In this document: piece by piece, positions 40,694 to 49,431 of the stretch
Layout of the letters: each line of letters begins with the position of its first letter
Numbering within the stretch: position 1 is the first letter of the stretch
Source of the DNA: SPDF01 sp963699825
GTDB lineage: Bacteria > Gemmatimonadota > Gemmatimonadetes > Gemmatimonadales > GWC2-71-9
Length of the DNA stretch: 64,000 nt
Assembly (NCBI GenBank): GCA_963699825.1
Contig: CAVOVI010000001.1
Coordinates: 124,001 to 188,000, forward strand
Direction of reading: 5' to 3'
The notes under the pieces: generated by a model
What the model saw: only the letters and a program-made list of their open reading frames with translations
The model's database searches: none
What the model was told of the DNA's origin: nothing
Translations under genes and position numbers: made by a program

Positions 40694-42661
40694 ATGGACC
40701 TGAACAAGTACGCCGCCCTCTTTCTTGCCGAGAGCCGCGAACACCTGACCACCTGCAACCGGTTGCTGCTCGAATGGGAGCGGGAACCGGAATCCGGCGA
40801 TGCGGTGGCGGGGTTGTTCCGGGCCATCCACTCGCTCAAGGGCATGGCGGCCACCATGGGGTACGTGCGGTTGGCCGATCTGGCCCACCGGACGGAGCAT
40901 CTGCTCGACGCCGTTCGCGGCGGTCGCGCACCCGGAGGCGCCGAGGTGATCGACCTCCTGCTCAAGGCGGTGGATGCGCTCGAGCGTGGAGTGGACGAGG
41001 CGGCGGCTGGTACCGACGCCGCCTTTGAAGCAGGGGAGTTGCAGGCGGCCCTCGAGGCAGCGGCGTCGATCCCGGTCACCGCTCCGGCCAAGAAGGGCAA
41101 GTCGACGGGCCGGAAGGGGCAGAAGCCGGGCACACCGGAGTCCACTCCGGAGCTGGCGGTTCCCGCGGTCACGCCGGTTCAATTGACGGACTTTGCCGAC
41201 GAAGCCGGACGGGTGGTGCGCGTCGAGATTCGGCGGGACGCTCCGCTCATGGGCGCCCGCGCACACCTGGCCCTCCGCCGGGCCGAGCAGCTTGGCAAGG
41301 TCACTGGCGTGATGCCGCCCGCCAGTACGTTTGACGCGCAGGGATTCGAGGGGCGAATCACCTTTCGGCTGGACGCTCCAATCGGTGAATCGCAGATTGT
41401 GGCCGCCATCGAGGCGGTGGGAGACATCGCCAGCGTCGCCGTCGACGCCGACACCGTGCAGACGGCTGAGTGGCGGATTCCCACGGCCGCGGCCCCTGCG
41501 GCGCCGGCCGCCCCATCTGCCCGCACGGGGCAAATCCGCGTCGACCGGCGGCGCCTGGATGCCCTGATGAGTCAGGTTGGCGAACTGGTGGTGGCGCGGA
41601 ATCGCCTGGTGGAGCTCGCTCAGCTCGACCCCGGTGGCGAACTCGAGGCGATCGGCGCGCGGATCAGCCGTCTGGTCTCGGACCTGCAGGCTGAAATCAT
41701 CGAAGCGCGCATGACCCCGGTGTGGCAGGTGTTCGATCGGTTCCCACGCGCGGTGCGCGACCTGGCCCGGCAGCTGGGCAAGCAGGTGCGCTTCGAGATG
41801 GAAGGGGAGGGCATCGAACTCGACCGGGCCATCCTCGACGAACTCGGCGATCCGCTGCTCCATCTCTTGCGGAATGCGGTGGATCACGGCCTCGAGACAC
41901 CCGAGGAGCGGCAGCAACAGGGCAAGCCGGGTGAGGGGCGACTGGTTCTGTCGGCTGAGCGCGAGCACAGCAGCGTCGCCATCCGCATCCGGGATGACGG
42001 CCGCGGCATCGATCGCCGGGCGATCCTGGCCAAGGCGAAGCGCGAAGGGGTGATCGGACCCGAGGTGGAACGGCTGACCGATGACCTCCTGCTCAAGGTC
42101 CTCGGCCGCCCGGGATTCAGCACGGCGGAGCAGGTGAGCAGCGTGTCGGGCCGGGGGGTCGGTATCGATGTCGTCCTGACCCGGGTCCGGGCGCACGGGG
42201 GCGCGGTCGAAATCTCGAGCGACCCCGGTGTGGGGACGACGTTCACGCTTCGACTTCCGCTGACGCTCGCCATTCTCCGCGTGCTCACGGCCAGGGTTGG
42301 GAACGAGCGCTACCTGTTGCCGCTGTCCTATGTGGCGGAAACGGTGGAGTTCGACATCCAGCCGGCGACCCAGGTCAACGGGCGCGAGGCCATCATCCTG
42401 CGGGACCGGGTCATTCCGACGGTGCACCTGCGGGTATTGCTTGGCGTCGAGGGTGGGGAGATTCCCCCGCGGCGACCGGGGCTGGTGCTCGAAGTAGGCG
42501 ACCGACGGTCGGCCGTGGTGGTGGATTCGTTGATGGGACAGCAGGAAGTGGTGGTCGAGACGTTTGATGCCCCCAAGGGGACCGCGCCGCTGTTCAGTGG
42601 CGCCACCATCCTCGCGGACGGTACGCCGGCACTGATCCTGGATGCCGCTGCCCTCGTCTAG
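40694..42661 (+). CDS. cheA: Chemotaxis histidine kinase
   Basis: A 655-residue CheA. The P1 phosphotransfer domain (1-105) has the phospho-His at 46 (FRAIHSLKGMAATMG). An Ala/Lys/Pro linker follows, then a ferredoxin-like P2 region (about 155-255). P3 dimerisation is DRRRLDALMSQVGELVVARNRL. The P4 ATPase has the N, G1 and G2 boxes (LLRNAVDHGLETP, DDGRGID, GRGVGIDVV). P5, the CheW-like regulatory domain, runs to the end. A complete classical CheA with one P1. It is followed directly by cheC. Confidence 0.97.
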   Translation: MDLNKYAALFLAESREHLTTCNRLLLEWEREPESGDAVAGLFRAIHSLKGMAATMGYVRLADLAHRTEHLLDAVRGGRAPGGAEVIDLLLKAVDALERGVDEAAAGTDAAFEAGELQAALEAAASIPVTAPAKKGKSTGRKGQKPGTPESTPELAVPAVTPVQLTDFADEAGRVVRVEIRRDAPLMGARAHLALRRAEQLGKVTGVMPPASTFDAQGFEGRITFRLDAPIGESQIVAAIEAVGDIASVAVDADTVQTAEWRIPTAAAPAAPAAPSARTGQIRVDRRRLDALMSQVGELVVARNRLVELAQLDPGGELEAIGARISRLVSDLQAEIIEARMTPVWQVFDRFPRAVRDLARQLGKQVRFEMEGEGIELDRAILDELGDPLLHLLRNAVDHGLETPEERQQQGKPGEGRLVLSAEREHSSVAIRIRDDGRGIDRRAILAKAKREGVIGPEVERLTDDLLLKVLGRPGFSTAEQVSSVSGRGVGIDVVLTRVRAHGGAVEISSDPGVGTTFTLRLPLTLAILRVLTARVGNERYLLPLSYVAETVEFDIQPATQVNGREAIILRDRVIPTVHLRVLLGVEGGEIPPRRPGLVLEVGDRRSAVVVDSLMGQQEVVVETFDAPKGTAPLFSGATILADGTPALILDAAALV

Positions 42662-42671
42662 GGAGACTCGT

Positions 42672-43292
42672 ATGGAAGACGTGCGCGACTTGAAGGAGCT
42701 CCAGTTCGACGCCCTCAAAGAGGTGGCGAACATCGGGGCGGGGCACGCCGCCACGGCGCTCTCCCAGATGACCAACAAGAAGATCATGATCAGCGTGCCC
42801 GAGGTGACGGTCACGCCGCTCGAAGAGGTTTCCGAGGTCCTCGGCAACCCCGAGGAGGTTGTGGCCGCCGTGCTGATGCACATGATGGGCGACCTGACCG
42901 GCCGGACCCTCCTCCTCTTTCCGGAACCGTCGGCGTACGCCCTCTGCGATATACTGCTTCGGCGCCCGGCTGGCACGACGACGGAGTTCGGGGTGATGGA
43001 GCAGTCGGGCATCAAGGAAGTCGGCAACATCCTGAGCAGCGCCTACCTGAACGCGCTCAGCGATTTCATGGGGATGATGCTCGTGCCCTCCGTGCCCAGC
43101 CTGGTGGTCGATCTCAGCGCCGCGGTGCTGACCTCGACCTACCTCAACTTCGGGTCGGAACGCGACTACGTCTTCTGCGTCGAATCGGAGTTCCAGTTCG
43201 AGGGCGACACGTCCAACCTGCGGGGGCACTTCCTCCTCCTGCCCGACTTGGCGTCGCTGCGGGCCATTTTCGACGCCATCCGCGTCGGCTGA
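42672..43292 (+). CDS. cheC: CheC-type CheY-P phosphatase
   Basis: A 206-residue protein with both active-site helices of CheC: DALKEVANIGAGHAATALSQM and SGIKEVGNILSSAYLNALSDF, each with the Glu-x2-Asn pair that removes phosphate from CheY. CheC often partners with CheD, which is encoded further down the same operon. ATG at 42672 after GGGAGACTCGT. Its presence instead of CheZ fits non-proteobacterial chemotaxis. Confidence 0.92.
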   Translation: MEDVRDLKELQFDALKEVANIGAGHAATALSQMTNKKIMISVPEVTVTPLEEVSEVLGNPEEVVAAVLMHMMGDLTGRTLLLFPEPSAYALCDILLRRPAGTTTEFGVMEQSGIKEVGNILSSAYLNALSDFMGMMLVPSVPSLVVDLSAAVLTSTYLNFGSERDYVFCVESEFQFEGDTSNLRGHFLLLPDLASLRAIFDAIRVG

Positions 43293-43295
43293 CCG

Positions 43296-45991
43296 ATGGG
43301 CGGTCCGGCGCTGCCCGAACGGGACCTCGCGGTCCTGCGGTCGTTCGCCCGCCGCATTGACCCGTCTGACGCCGGGGCGCACAACAACCTCGGCGTGCTC
43401 TACTACCAGAAGGGCCTCATCCCCGAGGCCGTCGCCGAATTTTCCCGCGCCCTCGAACTCGATCCCCGCATGCAGGTGGCTCAGGGGAACCTCGAGATCA
43501 CCTACCGGGCCAGCGGGTATTACGACCAGCGGGTCGCCGAACTGCGTGAACGTCTCCGTCGCCAGGCCGGGGATCGCGAGGCGCGCTGGGAGCTGGCCCG
43601 CGCCTATGCCGCCCTCGGCCACAGCGACGAGGCCGTGGCGGAGTTCGAGGCGCTCCTCGCGTGGCACCCCGATGACATTCCCGCGCTCCTGCAGCTCGGC
43701 CTCGCCGAGAAGGCACGGGGGCGCGTGGAGGTGGCGGAGGACTGGTTCCGCCAGGCCGCCGAGCAGGACCCCGACAGTCCGGTGGCGCTGTTCTACTACG
43801 GCGAGGCGCTCTACAATCGCGGGCTGAACGAGGCTGCGCTGGAGACGCTGCGGCAGGCGGTCCACCGCAACCCTGACTACGCCGACGCGCATTACCTCCT
43901 CGCCTTCGTCCTGGGCGACATGGGGCTCCACGACGACGCCCGCGCCTCGACCAAGCGGGCCATCGCCCTCAATCCCACCCTCGGGCGGGCTCAGGCCAAT
44001 CTGGCCATCGAGCGCCCGGAAGACGGCTCGGTTCCTGGCCGCCAGTCGCTGGCCGACTCGATGCGCCCGGCGCTCGCCGAGGGCGAGCACCCTCGCGCAC
44101 TTCAACCTCGGACTCGCCTTCCGCCAGAAGGGGTACTACCCGGAGGCGCTCCGGGAGTACCGGATGGCGCTCGACCACGGGGAGGACCGTCACCTGACCC
44201 TGCAGGCGATGGCTGAAGTCCATCTCCTCCGGCGTGACCTCACCAGCGCGCTCGAACTGTACGATGCGCTTGTCGAGGAGCATGCCGACTCCCCGAAGGG
44301 CTGGAACGAGCGGGGTGTCTGCCTGCACCAGGCAGGACGGCGCGACGCTGCCCGCGATTCCTACGAACGGGCCATTTCGCTGGACGCCGACTACGCCCTG
44401 GCCTGGAACAACCTCGGCGTGCTTCTCGCCCATGATCCGGGGACTGGCGAGGCGGAGGCCGCCTTCCGCGCGGCGTTGCAGGTCCAGCGGGACCTGGCCG
44501 CTCCGCGCCTCAACCTGGCACTCCTCCTCTTTCAGTTGCGGCGTTTCCAGCCCGCGCTCGAGACCTATCGCGCCGTGCTCGAGCGATCATCCCGACAGCG
44601 CCGCCGCCTGGAACGGCATCGGGCTCGTGCTGATGGAATTGCACCGGTACGCCGATGCGAAGAACGCCTTTGCCCGGGCGGTGGACGCCGAGCCCGACTA
44701 CGCCTCTGCGCACTACAACCTGAGCTTCACGCTGAGCCAGCTGGGAGACTTCGACGGCGCGCTGCGCGCGACGAAGCGGGCGCTGGAGCTCGAGCCGTAC
44801 TACATCCAGCAGAAGTTCCAGCTCGCCATCGACTTGCAGTACGAAGATCCGCTGATCGCAATCGTCCCGGAAATCAGCGCGGACGTGACCGCCACCGATC
44901 TCGGCGATTCGTTCGCGTTCGATGCGTCGCTCCTCGAGGGCATCTTCGAGGACCTCGCACCCGTGGCGCCGGCGGCCCCCGCCGAGCCCGCCGCCGAGGA
45001 CGCCGCGCTTTCCCTGGCACGGGACTACATCAGCAAGGGTCTCCTGGAACTCGCCTCGGCTGAACTGACGCGGGCCATGACTCGTGGCGCCTCCCGCGCG
45101 CGAGTCGCCGTGCTCCTCGGCGACATCTTCGGCAAGCGCGGGTTGCATGGCGAGGCACTCGAGCGCTATCGAGAGGCGCGTACCGCCGACCCGGCGGACG
45201 TGAATGCACTGCTTGGCGAAGTCCGGTCGCTGCTGGCGCTGAACAGAGCCGAAGATGCGGTCGCGGGGGCGGAGGGGCTGACGCAACTCGCGCCGAACCA
45301 CGTCGAGGCGCTCGTCGCTTGCGCCCGGGTACGTCTCGCGACCGGCGATCCAGTTCGCGCGCTCGATGCCCTCCGTGAGGCCCAGTCGCGCGCCCCGGGA
45401 CGGGCGGACCTCCTGCAGCTCCAGGCCAGCGTCTCGCGCCGGCTCGGCGAGCGCGAGGCCGCCCTCGATGCGTACCAGGCCGCCCTGCAGCTCGACAGCG
45501 GGCTGGTGCAGGTCTGGCTGGAACTGGGGACCCTCGAGGAGGAACGACAGAACTGGACCGGCGCCCGCCTCGCCTATCGCCGTGCGCTGGACCTGCTCCC
45601 GACGTACTCCGAGGCGGCTCGCGCACTCGCGGGGCTGCTCCGCCGGGTGGACACGGCGAAGAATGCGATGGTCCCGCTCATCGCCCTGCTTGAAGCCGAT
45701 CCCTGGGATCTCGAGGCGTTGACGCTGCTCGGCGAGTTGTTGCTGGAGGACGGCCGCGCCGAGCAGGCCATCGAGGCGTTCGAACGCGTCCTGAAGTTCG
45801 ACCCGGAGGCCGCGCAGGCGCGACTCGCCTACGGTGCGGCATTGGTCCGGGTGCGGCGGTATCGCGAAGCGTCGGACCAGTGGGAAGCGGTCGTGCGGGC
45901 AGATCCGGGCGGTGCGCTCGCGTCGGCGGCCCGGAACCACCTTCGCTCGACGAGGGACCTGGTGCACATCTTCACCACCGCGACGGAGTAG
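43296..45991 (+). CDS. Long tetratricopeptide-repeat protein, two frame changes
   Basis: About 898 residues made largely of TPR units such as AGAHNNLGVLYYQKGLIPEA and AAWNGIGLVLMELHRYADA. A low-complexity Pro/Ala/Glu linker lies near 540-560. The frame changes once between 44020 and 44095 and again near 44587; both look like inserted bases because TPR periodicity resumes on each side. No signal peptide or enzymatic domain is present. In a chemosensory/MglA operon it is likely a scaffold. It lies 3 bases after cheC and before the DUF4388 gene. Confidence 0.82.
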
Positions 45992-45994
45992 CCG

Positions 45995-47152
45995 GTGCCG
46001 ATCGAAGGACCGCTCAAGGAACTGCAGATCCACGATGTCTTCCAGCTGCTCGATCTGGGACGGAAGACGGGCGTGCTGCGGGTGACGTCGGAGCTTCGGC
46101 AGAACGCGGGGGTCGTGTACTTCGACGGGGGCGGTGTCATTGCCGCGGAGATCCGCAGCAACCCGCATCGGCTCGGGGCCTTGCTGGTCGCGACGGGCAA
46201 GGTGCGCGAGGACGACGTGACCCGGGCCGCGGCCATTCAACGGACCCGGCCGGGCCACCGGCTCGGCGACATTCTGGTCGAGATGGGCGCGCTCTCACGG
46301 AAGGAACTCGAACGGCAGATCCGGGCCCAGGTCGAGGTGGTCATCTTCGAACTGATGAGCTGGTCAGAGGGCTATTTTTCGTTCGAGGATGGACCGCTGC
46401 CCGATACCCTCGGCGAGGCGACGACCCGCATACCGACCGAGTCCCTCCTGATGGAGGCGGCCCGGCGCATCGACGAGTGGTCGCGGATCGAGCCCAAGGT
46501 CCCTCATCTGGGTGTTATTCCGCGGTTCACCGGGGCATCGGACGAGGACGGCGGACAGCTGGACCTGCTCCCATTCGAATGGGAGGTGCTCGCCGGGATC
46601 GACGGAGCCACTGATGTTCGCTCGCTCGCGGCCCAGCTTGGGCGGTCCGATTTCGACGTGGCGAGGACGCTCTTCGGCCTGGCCTCCGCCGGGGTCATCG
46701 CCATGTCGGAGCCGGCGGCGCTCGGGCAGGAAGGCGACGCCCCGGTGCACGATCTGGGAGTGCTTGTCGCCGCCACCGAGGAAGCGCTGCTCCTCGGGGA
46801 GGTCGCCCGCGCCCGATTCACGGCGGAAGAAGCGGTGCTCGCCTTTCCGGAGGACGCGGCAGCACACCTGATCCTGGGTCGGGTGCTTTTGCAGGAGGCA
46901 CGCTACGACGAGGCGGTCCTGCGATTGAACCAGGCGCTCCGCTGCGAACCGGACTCGCCGATGGCACTCCGCCTGCTGGGATTGGCCGAAGTGGGTCGCG
47001 CGCAGTTCGGCGCAGCGGTCGACGCCTGGGCCAGATGGGAAGCGTTGCCAGCCCGCCCCGACAGTGAACGGGGCCGGGAAGAGACGGTACGCCGCTGGCG
47101 CGCCGCCGTGACCACCCTCAAGGACGCACTGGGAGGACGCCGTGAGCAATGA
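45995..47152 (+). CDS. DUF4388 (PATAN-type) protein with winged-helix and TPR regions, first copy
   Basis: A 385-residue protein. DUF4388 (about 1-200) begins IEGPLKELQIHDVFQLLDLGRKTGVLRV and VYFDGGGVIAAEI. A middle segment (about 190-245: EWEVLAGIDGATDVRSLAAQL) looks like a small winged helix, and the end holds TPR-like helices. DUF4388/PATAN domains occur in regulators of motility and gliding. GTG at 45995. Its architecture is repeated at 51428-53049, so the two copies bracket the Roadblock-MglA-ATPase core. Confidence 0.82.
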   Translation: MPIEGPLKELQIHDVFQLLDLGRKTGVLRVTSELRQNAGVVYFDGGGVIAAEIRSNPHRLGALLVATGKVREDDVTRAAAIQRTRPGHRLGDILVEMGALSRKELERQIRAQVEVVIFELMSWSEGYFSFEDGPLPDTLGEATTRIPTESLLMEAARRIDEWSRIEPKVPHLGVIPRFTGASDEDGGQLDLLPFEWEVLAGIDGATDVRSLAAQLGRSDFDVARTLFGLASAGVIAMSEPAALGQEGDAPVHDLGVLVAATEEALLLGEVARARFTAEEAVLAFPEDAAAHLILGRVLLQEARYDEAVLRLNQALRCEPDSPMALRLLGLAEVGRAQFGAAVDAWARWEALPARPDSERGREETVRRWRAAVTTLKDALGGRREQ

Positions 47153-48017
47153 AGACATTCGCGTCCTGACCGCGCAACTTGCGGCCGATCCCTCGAGCCT
47201 GGTGTTCCTGCCGCTGGGCGAGGCGCTGCGGCGCCGGGGTCAACTGGCGGCGGCAGAGAAAGTCGCCATCGCGGGGCTGACCCGATACCCCGACCTGGCT
47301 GACGCCCACGATCTCCTCGCCCGCGTCCTCGGTGATGCAGGCGACCTGGAGCGCGCCTTCGATGAGTGGGACATCGCCCTCCGCCTCGACGGTGGCCACG
47401 CCGGGGCTCACAAGGGAATCGGATTCCTGTATTACGTGGCCGGAGACCTTCCGAAGGCGCTTTCCCATTTGGAGTCGGCGCTGACCGCCGATCCCGGCGC
47501 CGAAGGCGTCGCCGCGGCCGTCGCGCGGGTCCGTGAGGCGCTCGCCACGCCTGCGACGGCCATGACCGCCCCACAGCCTCACCGCCCCGCTGCGGTCGCT
47601 TCCCTGCCTCCCGACTCCGGCGACATCGGCGCTGCTGAAGCCAGCGCCGCTGAGGTCCGGGCTGCCGTGTTCGAAGGACTCGAAGGCGCGCAGGACGGGC
47701 TGCTCCTCCTCGATGCCGAAGGCCTTCGCCTCGGAGGCGGGCTCTCCGCGCCGGATGGGGCGCCGGTCGGTGACTCGGTGGCGGCGCACCTGGCCGGTGT
47801 CTTCCGGGACGCCGAGCGCGCGGCGCGGCTTCTCTCGCTCGGCTCGTGGAAGAGTGTGGCCGCCGAGACGGCAGATGCGAATCTCTTCCTGTGCGCACCC
47901 ACGGCGGAGTCGCTGCTGCTGCTGGTTCGGGACAACAGTGTGCCGATCGGACGGCTGGCGCTGCAGGCCGAGCATGCGTCGGACGCGGCGCGTCGGTGGC
48001 TCGAGGGGGTGGCGTGA
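47142..48017 (+). CDS. TPR protein with C-terminal Roadblock/LC7 domain
   Basis: A 291-residue protein. Residues 10-135 are TPR helices (LGEALRRRGQLAAAEKVAIAGL, GFLYYVAGDLPKALSHL). After an Ala/Pro linker, residues about 165-290 form a Roadblock/LC7 domain (DGLLLLDAEGLRLGG, DSVAAHLAGVFRDAERAARLL, NSVPIGRLAL). Roadblock proteins such as MglB bind and activate MglA-type GTPases. GTG at 47142 overlaps the preceding gene; the stop overlaps the next GTG. The fusion could tie the GTPase to the TPR scaffolds. Confidence 0.8.
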   Translation: MSNEDIRVLTAQLAADPSSLVFLPLGEALRRRGQLAAAEKVAIAGLTRYPDLADAHDLLARVLGDAGDLERAFDEWDIALRLDGGHAGAHKGIGFLYYVAGDLPKALSHLESALTADPGAEGVAAAVARVREALATPATAMTAPQPHRPAAVASLPPDSGDIGAAEASAAEVRAAVFEGLEGAQDGLLLLDAEGLRLGGGLSAPDGAPVGDSVAAHLAGVFRDAERAARLLSLGSWKSVAAETADANLFLCAPTAESLLLLVRDNSVPIGRLALQAEHASDAARRWLEGVA

Positions 48018-48364
48018 ACACCGACATCGTCGCCGCTCTCGAATCCGTCACCCGGGTGCGCGGAGTGCGCGGCGCGATGCTCGTCTCCGCGGAGGAGGGA
48101 CTCGTCGTGGCCGAGGCGTCGATGGAAGGGCTCGACGGCGCGGCCGTCGCAGCGCTGACGGCCGGGGTCGTGGCGCGGCTGAGCCGGGCCACTGAGGCGG
48201 CGGGGCGCACTCCACCGGCGTTCGTGCACCTGCGGGCCGATGGTGGCGGCCTGATGGCGGTGCCGGCGCTCACCGATCTGCTCGTGGTGGCGGTGACGGA
48301 CCCGGAGGTGAACGTCGGACTCGTGCGCCTGGAATTGCGGCGCGTCGCGGAGAATGTCACCTGA
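48014..48364 (+). CDS. Roadblock/LC7 protein (MglB-like), second
   Basis: A 116-residue stand-alone Roadblock domain: DIVAALESVTRVRGVRGAMLVSAEEGLVVAE, a long helix, and VPALTDLLVVAVTDPEVNVGLVRLELRRVAEN. Size and strand-helix pattern match MglB-type regulators. GTG at 48014 overlaps the preceding stop, and its stop abuts the next ATG with a one-base overlap. It may dimerise with its neighbours. Confidence 0.82.
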   Translation: MNTDIVAALESVTRVRGVRGAMLVSAEEGLVVAEASMEGLDGAAVAALTAGVVARLSRATEAAGRTPPAFVHLRADGGGLMAVPALTDLLVVAVTDPEVNVGLVRLELRRVAENVT

Positions 48365-48825
48365 TGCGCGTCATCGAACCGTGGGTGGCCGAGCCGTTGC
48401 AGCGATTCCTCTCCGAGTCCTCGGCGCGGGTGGTCCTGTTGACCACCGCGTCAGGGCAGGTGGTGGCGCAGCACGGCTTCACCCGCGCGCTCGACGTGAT
48501 GTCCGCCTCGGCGCTGGGAGCGGCGATCATGGCGAGCACGGAAGAGCTTGGACGGTTGACCGCGTCCGGTGCGTCGCGGGCCCTCAGCCACCAGGGGCCC
48601 TCGCGCGGGCTCTTCCTGGCCGGTTTCGATCTGCCGCAGGGCCGGTGGATCGGGCTGGTGGTGTACGACCGAGACAGTTCGCTGGGGCTGGTGCGGCTCT
48701 TCTTCGACCGGATGGTCGAGGAGTTGCGCGCGCTCGCCCCGACGGAAACGCCCGCGCGCGAAGTGCTCGCGGCGGACTTCGAGAATGAACTCAACGCGAG
48801 CCTCCGCTCGCTGTTCGGACGGTAA
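48364..48825 (+). CDS. Roadblock/LC7 protein (MglB-like), third
   Basis: A 153-residue protein with a Roadblock-type fold: ARVVLLTTASGQVVAQHGF, a central helix (SASALGAAIMASTEELGRL) and GLFLAGFDLPQGRWIGLVVYDRDSSLGLVRL. A helical C-terminal extension (FFDRMVEELRAL...) is an addition to the core. It ends three bases before mglA, so it is a good candidate for the cognate GTPase regulator. Confidence 0.8.
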   Translation: MRVIEPWVAEPLQRFLSESSARVVLLTTASGQVVAQHGFTRALDVMSASALGAAIMASTEELGRLTASGASRALSHQGPSRGLFLAGFDLPQGRWIGLVVYDRDSSLGLVRLFFDRMVEELRALAPTETPAREVLAADFENELNASLRSLFGR

Positions 48826-48828
48826 CGG

Positions 48829-49431
48829 ATGTCGCTCGTCAACTTCACGACCCGCGAAATCACCTGCAAGATCGTCTACTACGGGCCGGGACGGTCCGGA
48901 AAGACGACAAACCTGCAGTACATCTACGGCAGGGTGCCGGAGGGGCGGCGCGGCCGGATGGTCTCGCTGGCCACCCAGTCCGATCGCACGCTCTTCTTCG
49001 ATTTCCTGCCCATCGACCTCGGGAGCATCAGCGGATTCACCACCCGCTTCCAGTTGTACACCGTGCCGGGGCAGGTCTACTACAACGCCACCCGAAAGCT
49101 CGTGCTGCAGGGCGCCGACGGCGTGGTGTTCGTGGGCGACAGCCAGGCGCGCCGCTACGACGACAACGTCGAGAGCCTCCAGAATCTCCAGGAGAACCTG
49201 CTGGCACAGGGCGTGGACATCCGCCAGCTGCCGGTCGTCTTCCAGTACAACAAGCAGGACCTCCCCCGTGACTTGATTCTGAGTCCCGACGAACTCGACG
49301 ACGCGCTCAACTTCCGCGGCGTCCGGAGCTTCGGCGCCGATTGTCTGCATGGCCACGGCGTATTCGAGACGCTCAAGGGGATTTCCGAACTCGTGCTGCA
49401 GCGCCTGGCGGCGGGGAACACGGCCGCATGA
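48829..49431 (+). CDS. mglA: MglA-like small Ras-type GTPase
   Basis: A 200-residue prokaryotic Ras-like GTPase. G1 is GPGRSGKT (residues 19-26). The MglA-specific TLFFDFLPIDLG follows. The switch has TVPGQ where Ras has DxxG. G4 is NKQD. The C-terminal LHGHGVFETLKGISELVL is typical too. MglA sets cell polarity and controls gliding and type IV pilus motility in Myxococcus and Thermus. No lipid-anchor Cys is seen. It overlaps the next gene by four bases (ATGA), so the two products are likely made together. Confidence 0.95.
   Translation: MSLVNFTTREITCKIVYYGPGRSGKTTNLQYIYGRVPEGRRGRMVSLATQSDRTLFFDFLPIDLGSISGFTTRFQLYTVPGQVYYNATRKLVLQGADGVVFVGDSQARRYDDNVESLQNLQENLLAQGVDIRQLPVVFQYNKQDLPRDLILSPDELDDALNFRGVRSFGADCLHGHGVFETLKGISELVLQRLAAGNTAA

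Noticed and set aside
40574..43030. 818-codon minus-strand open frame opposite cheA and cheC
   Set aside because: Shadow of two unmistakable chemotaxis genes; the translated protein has no family pattern.
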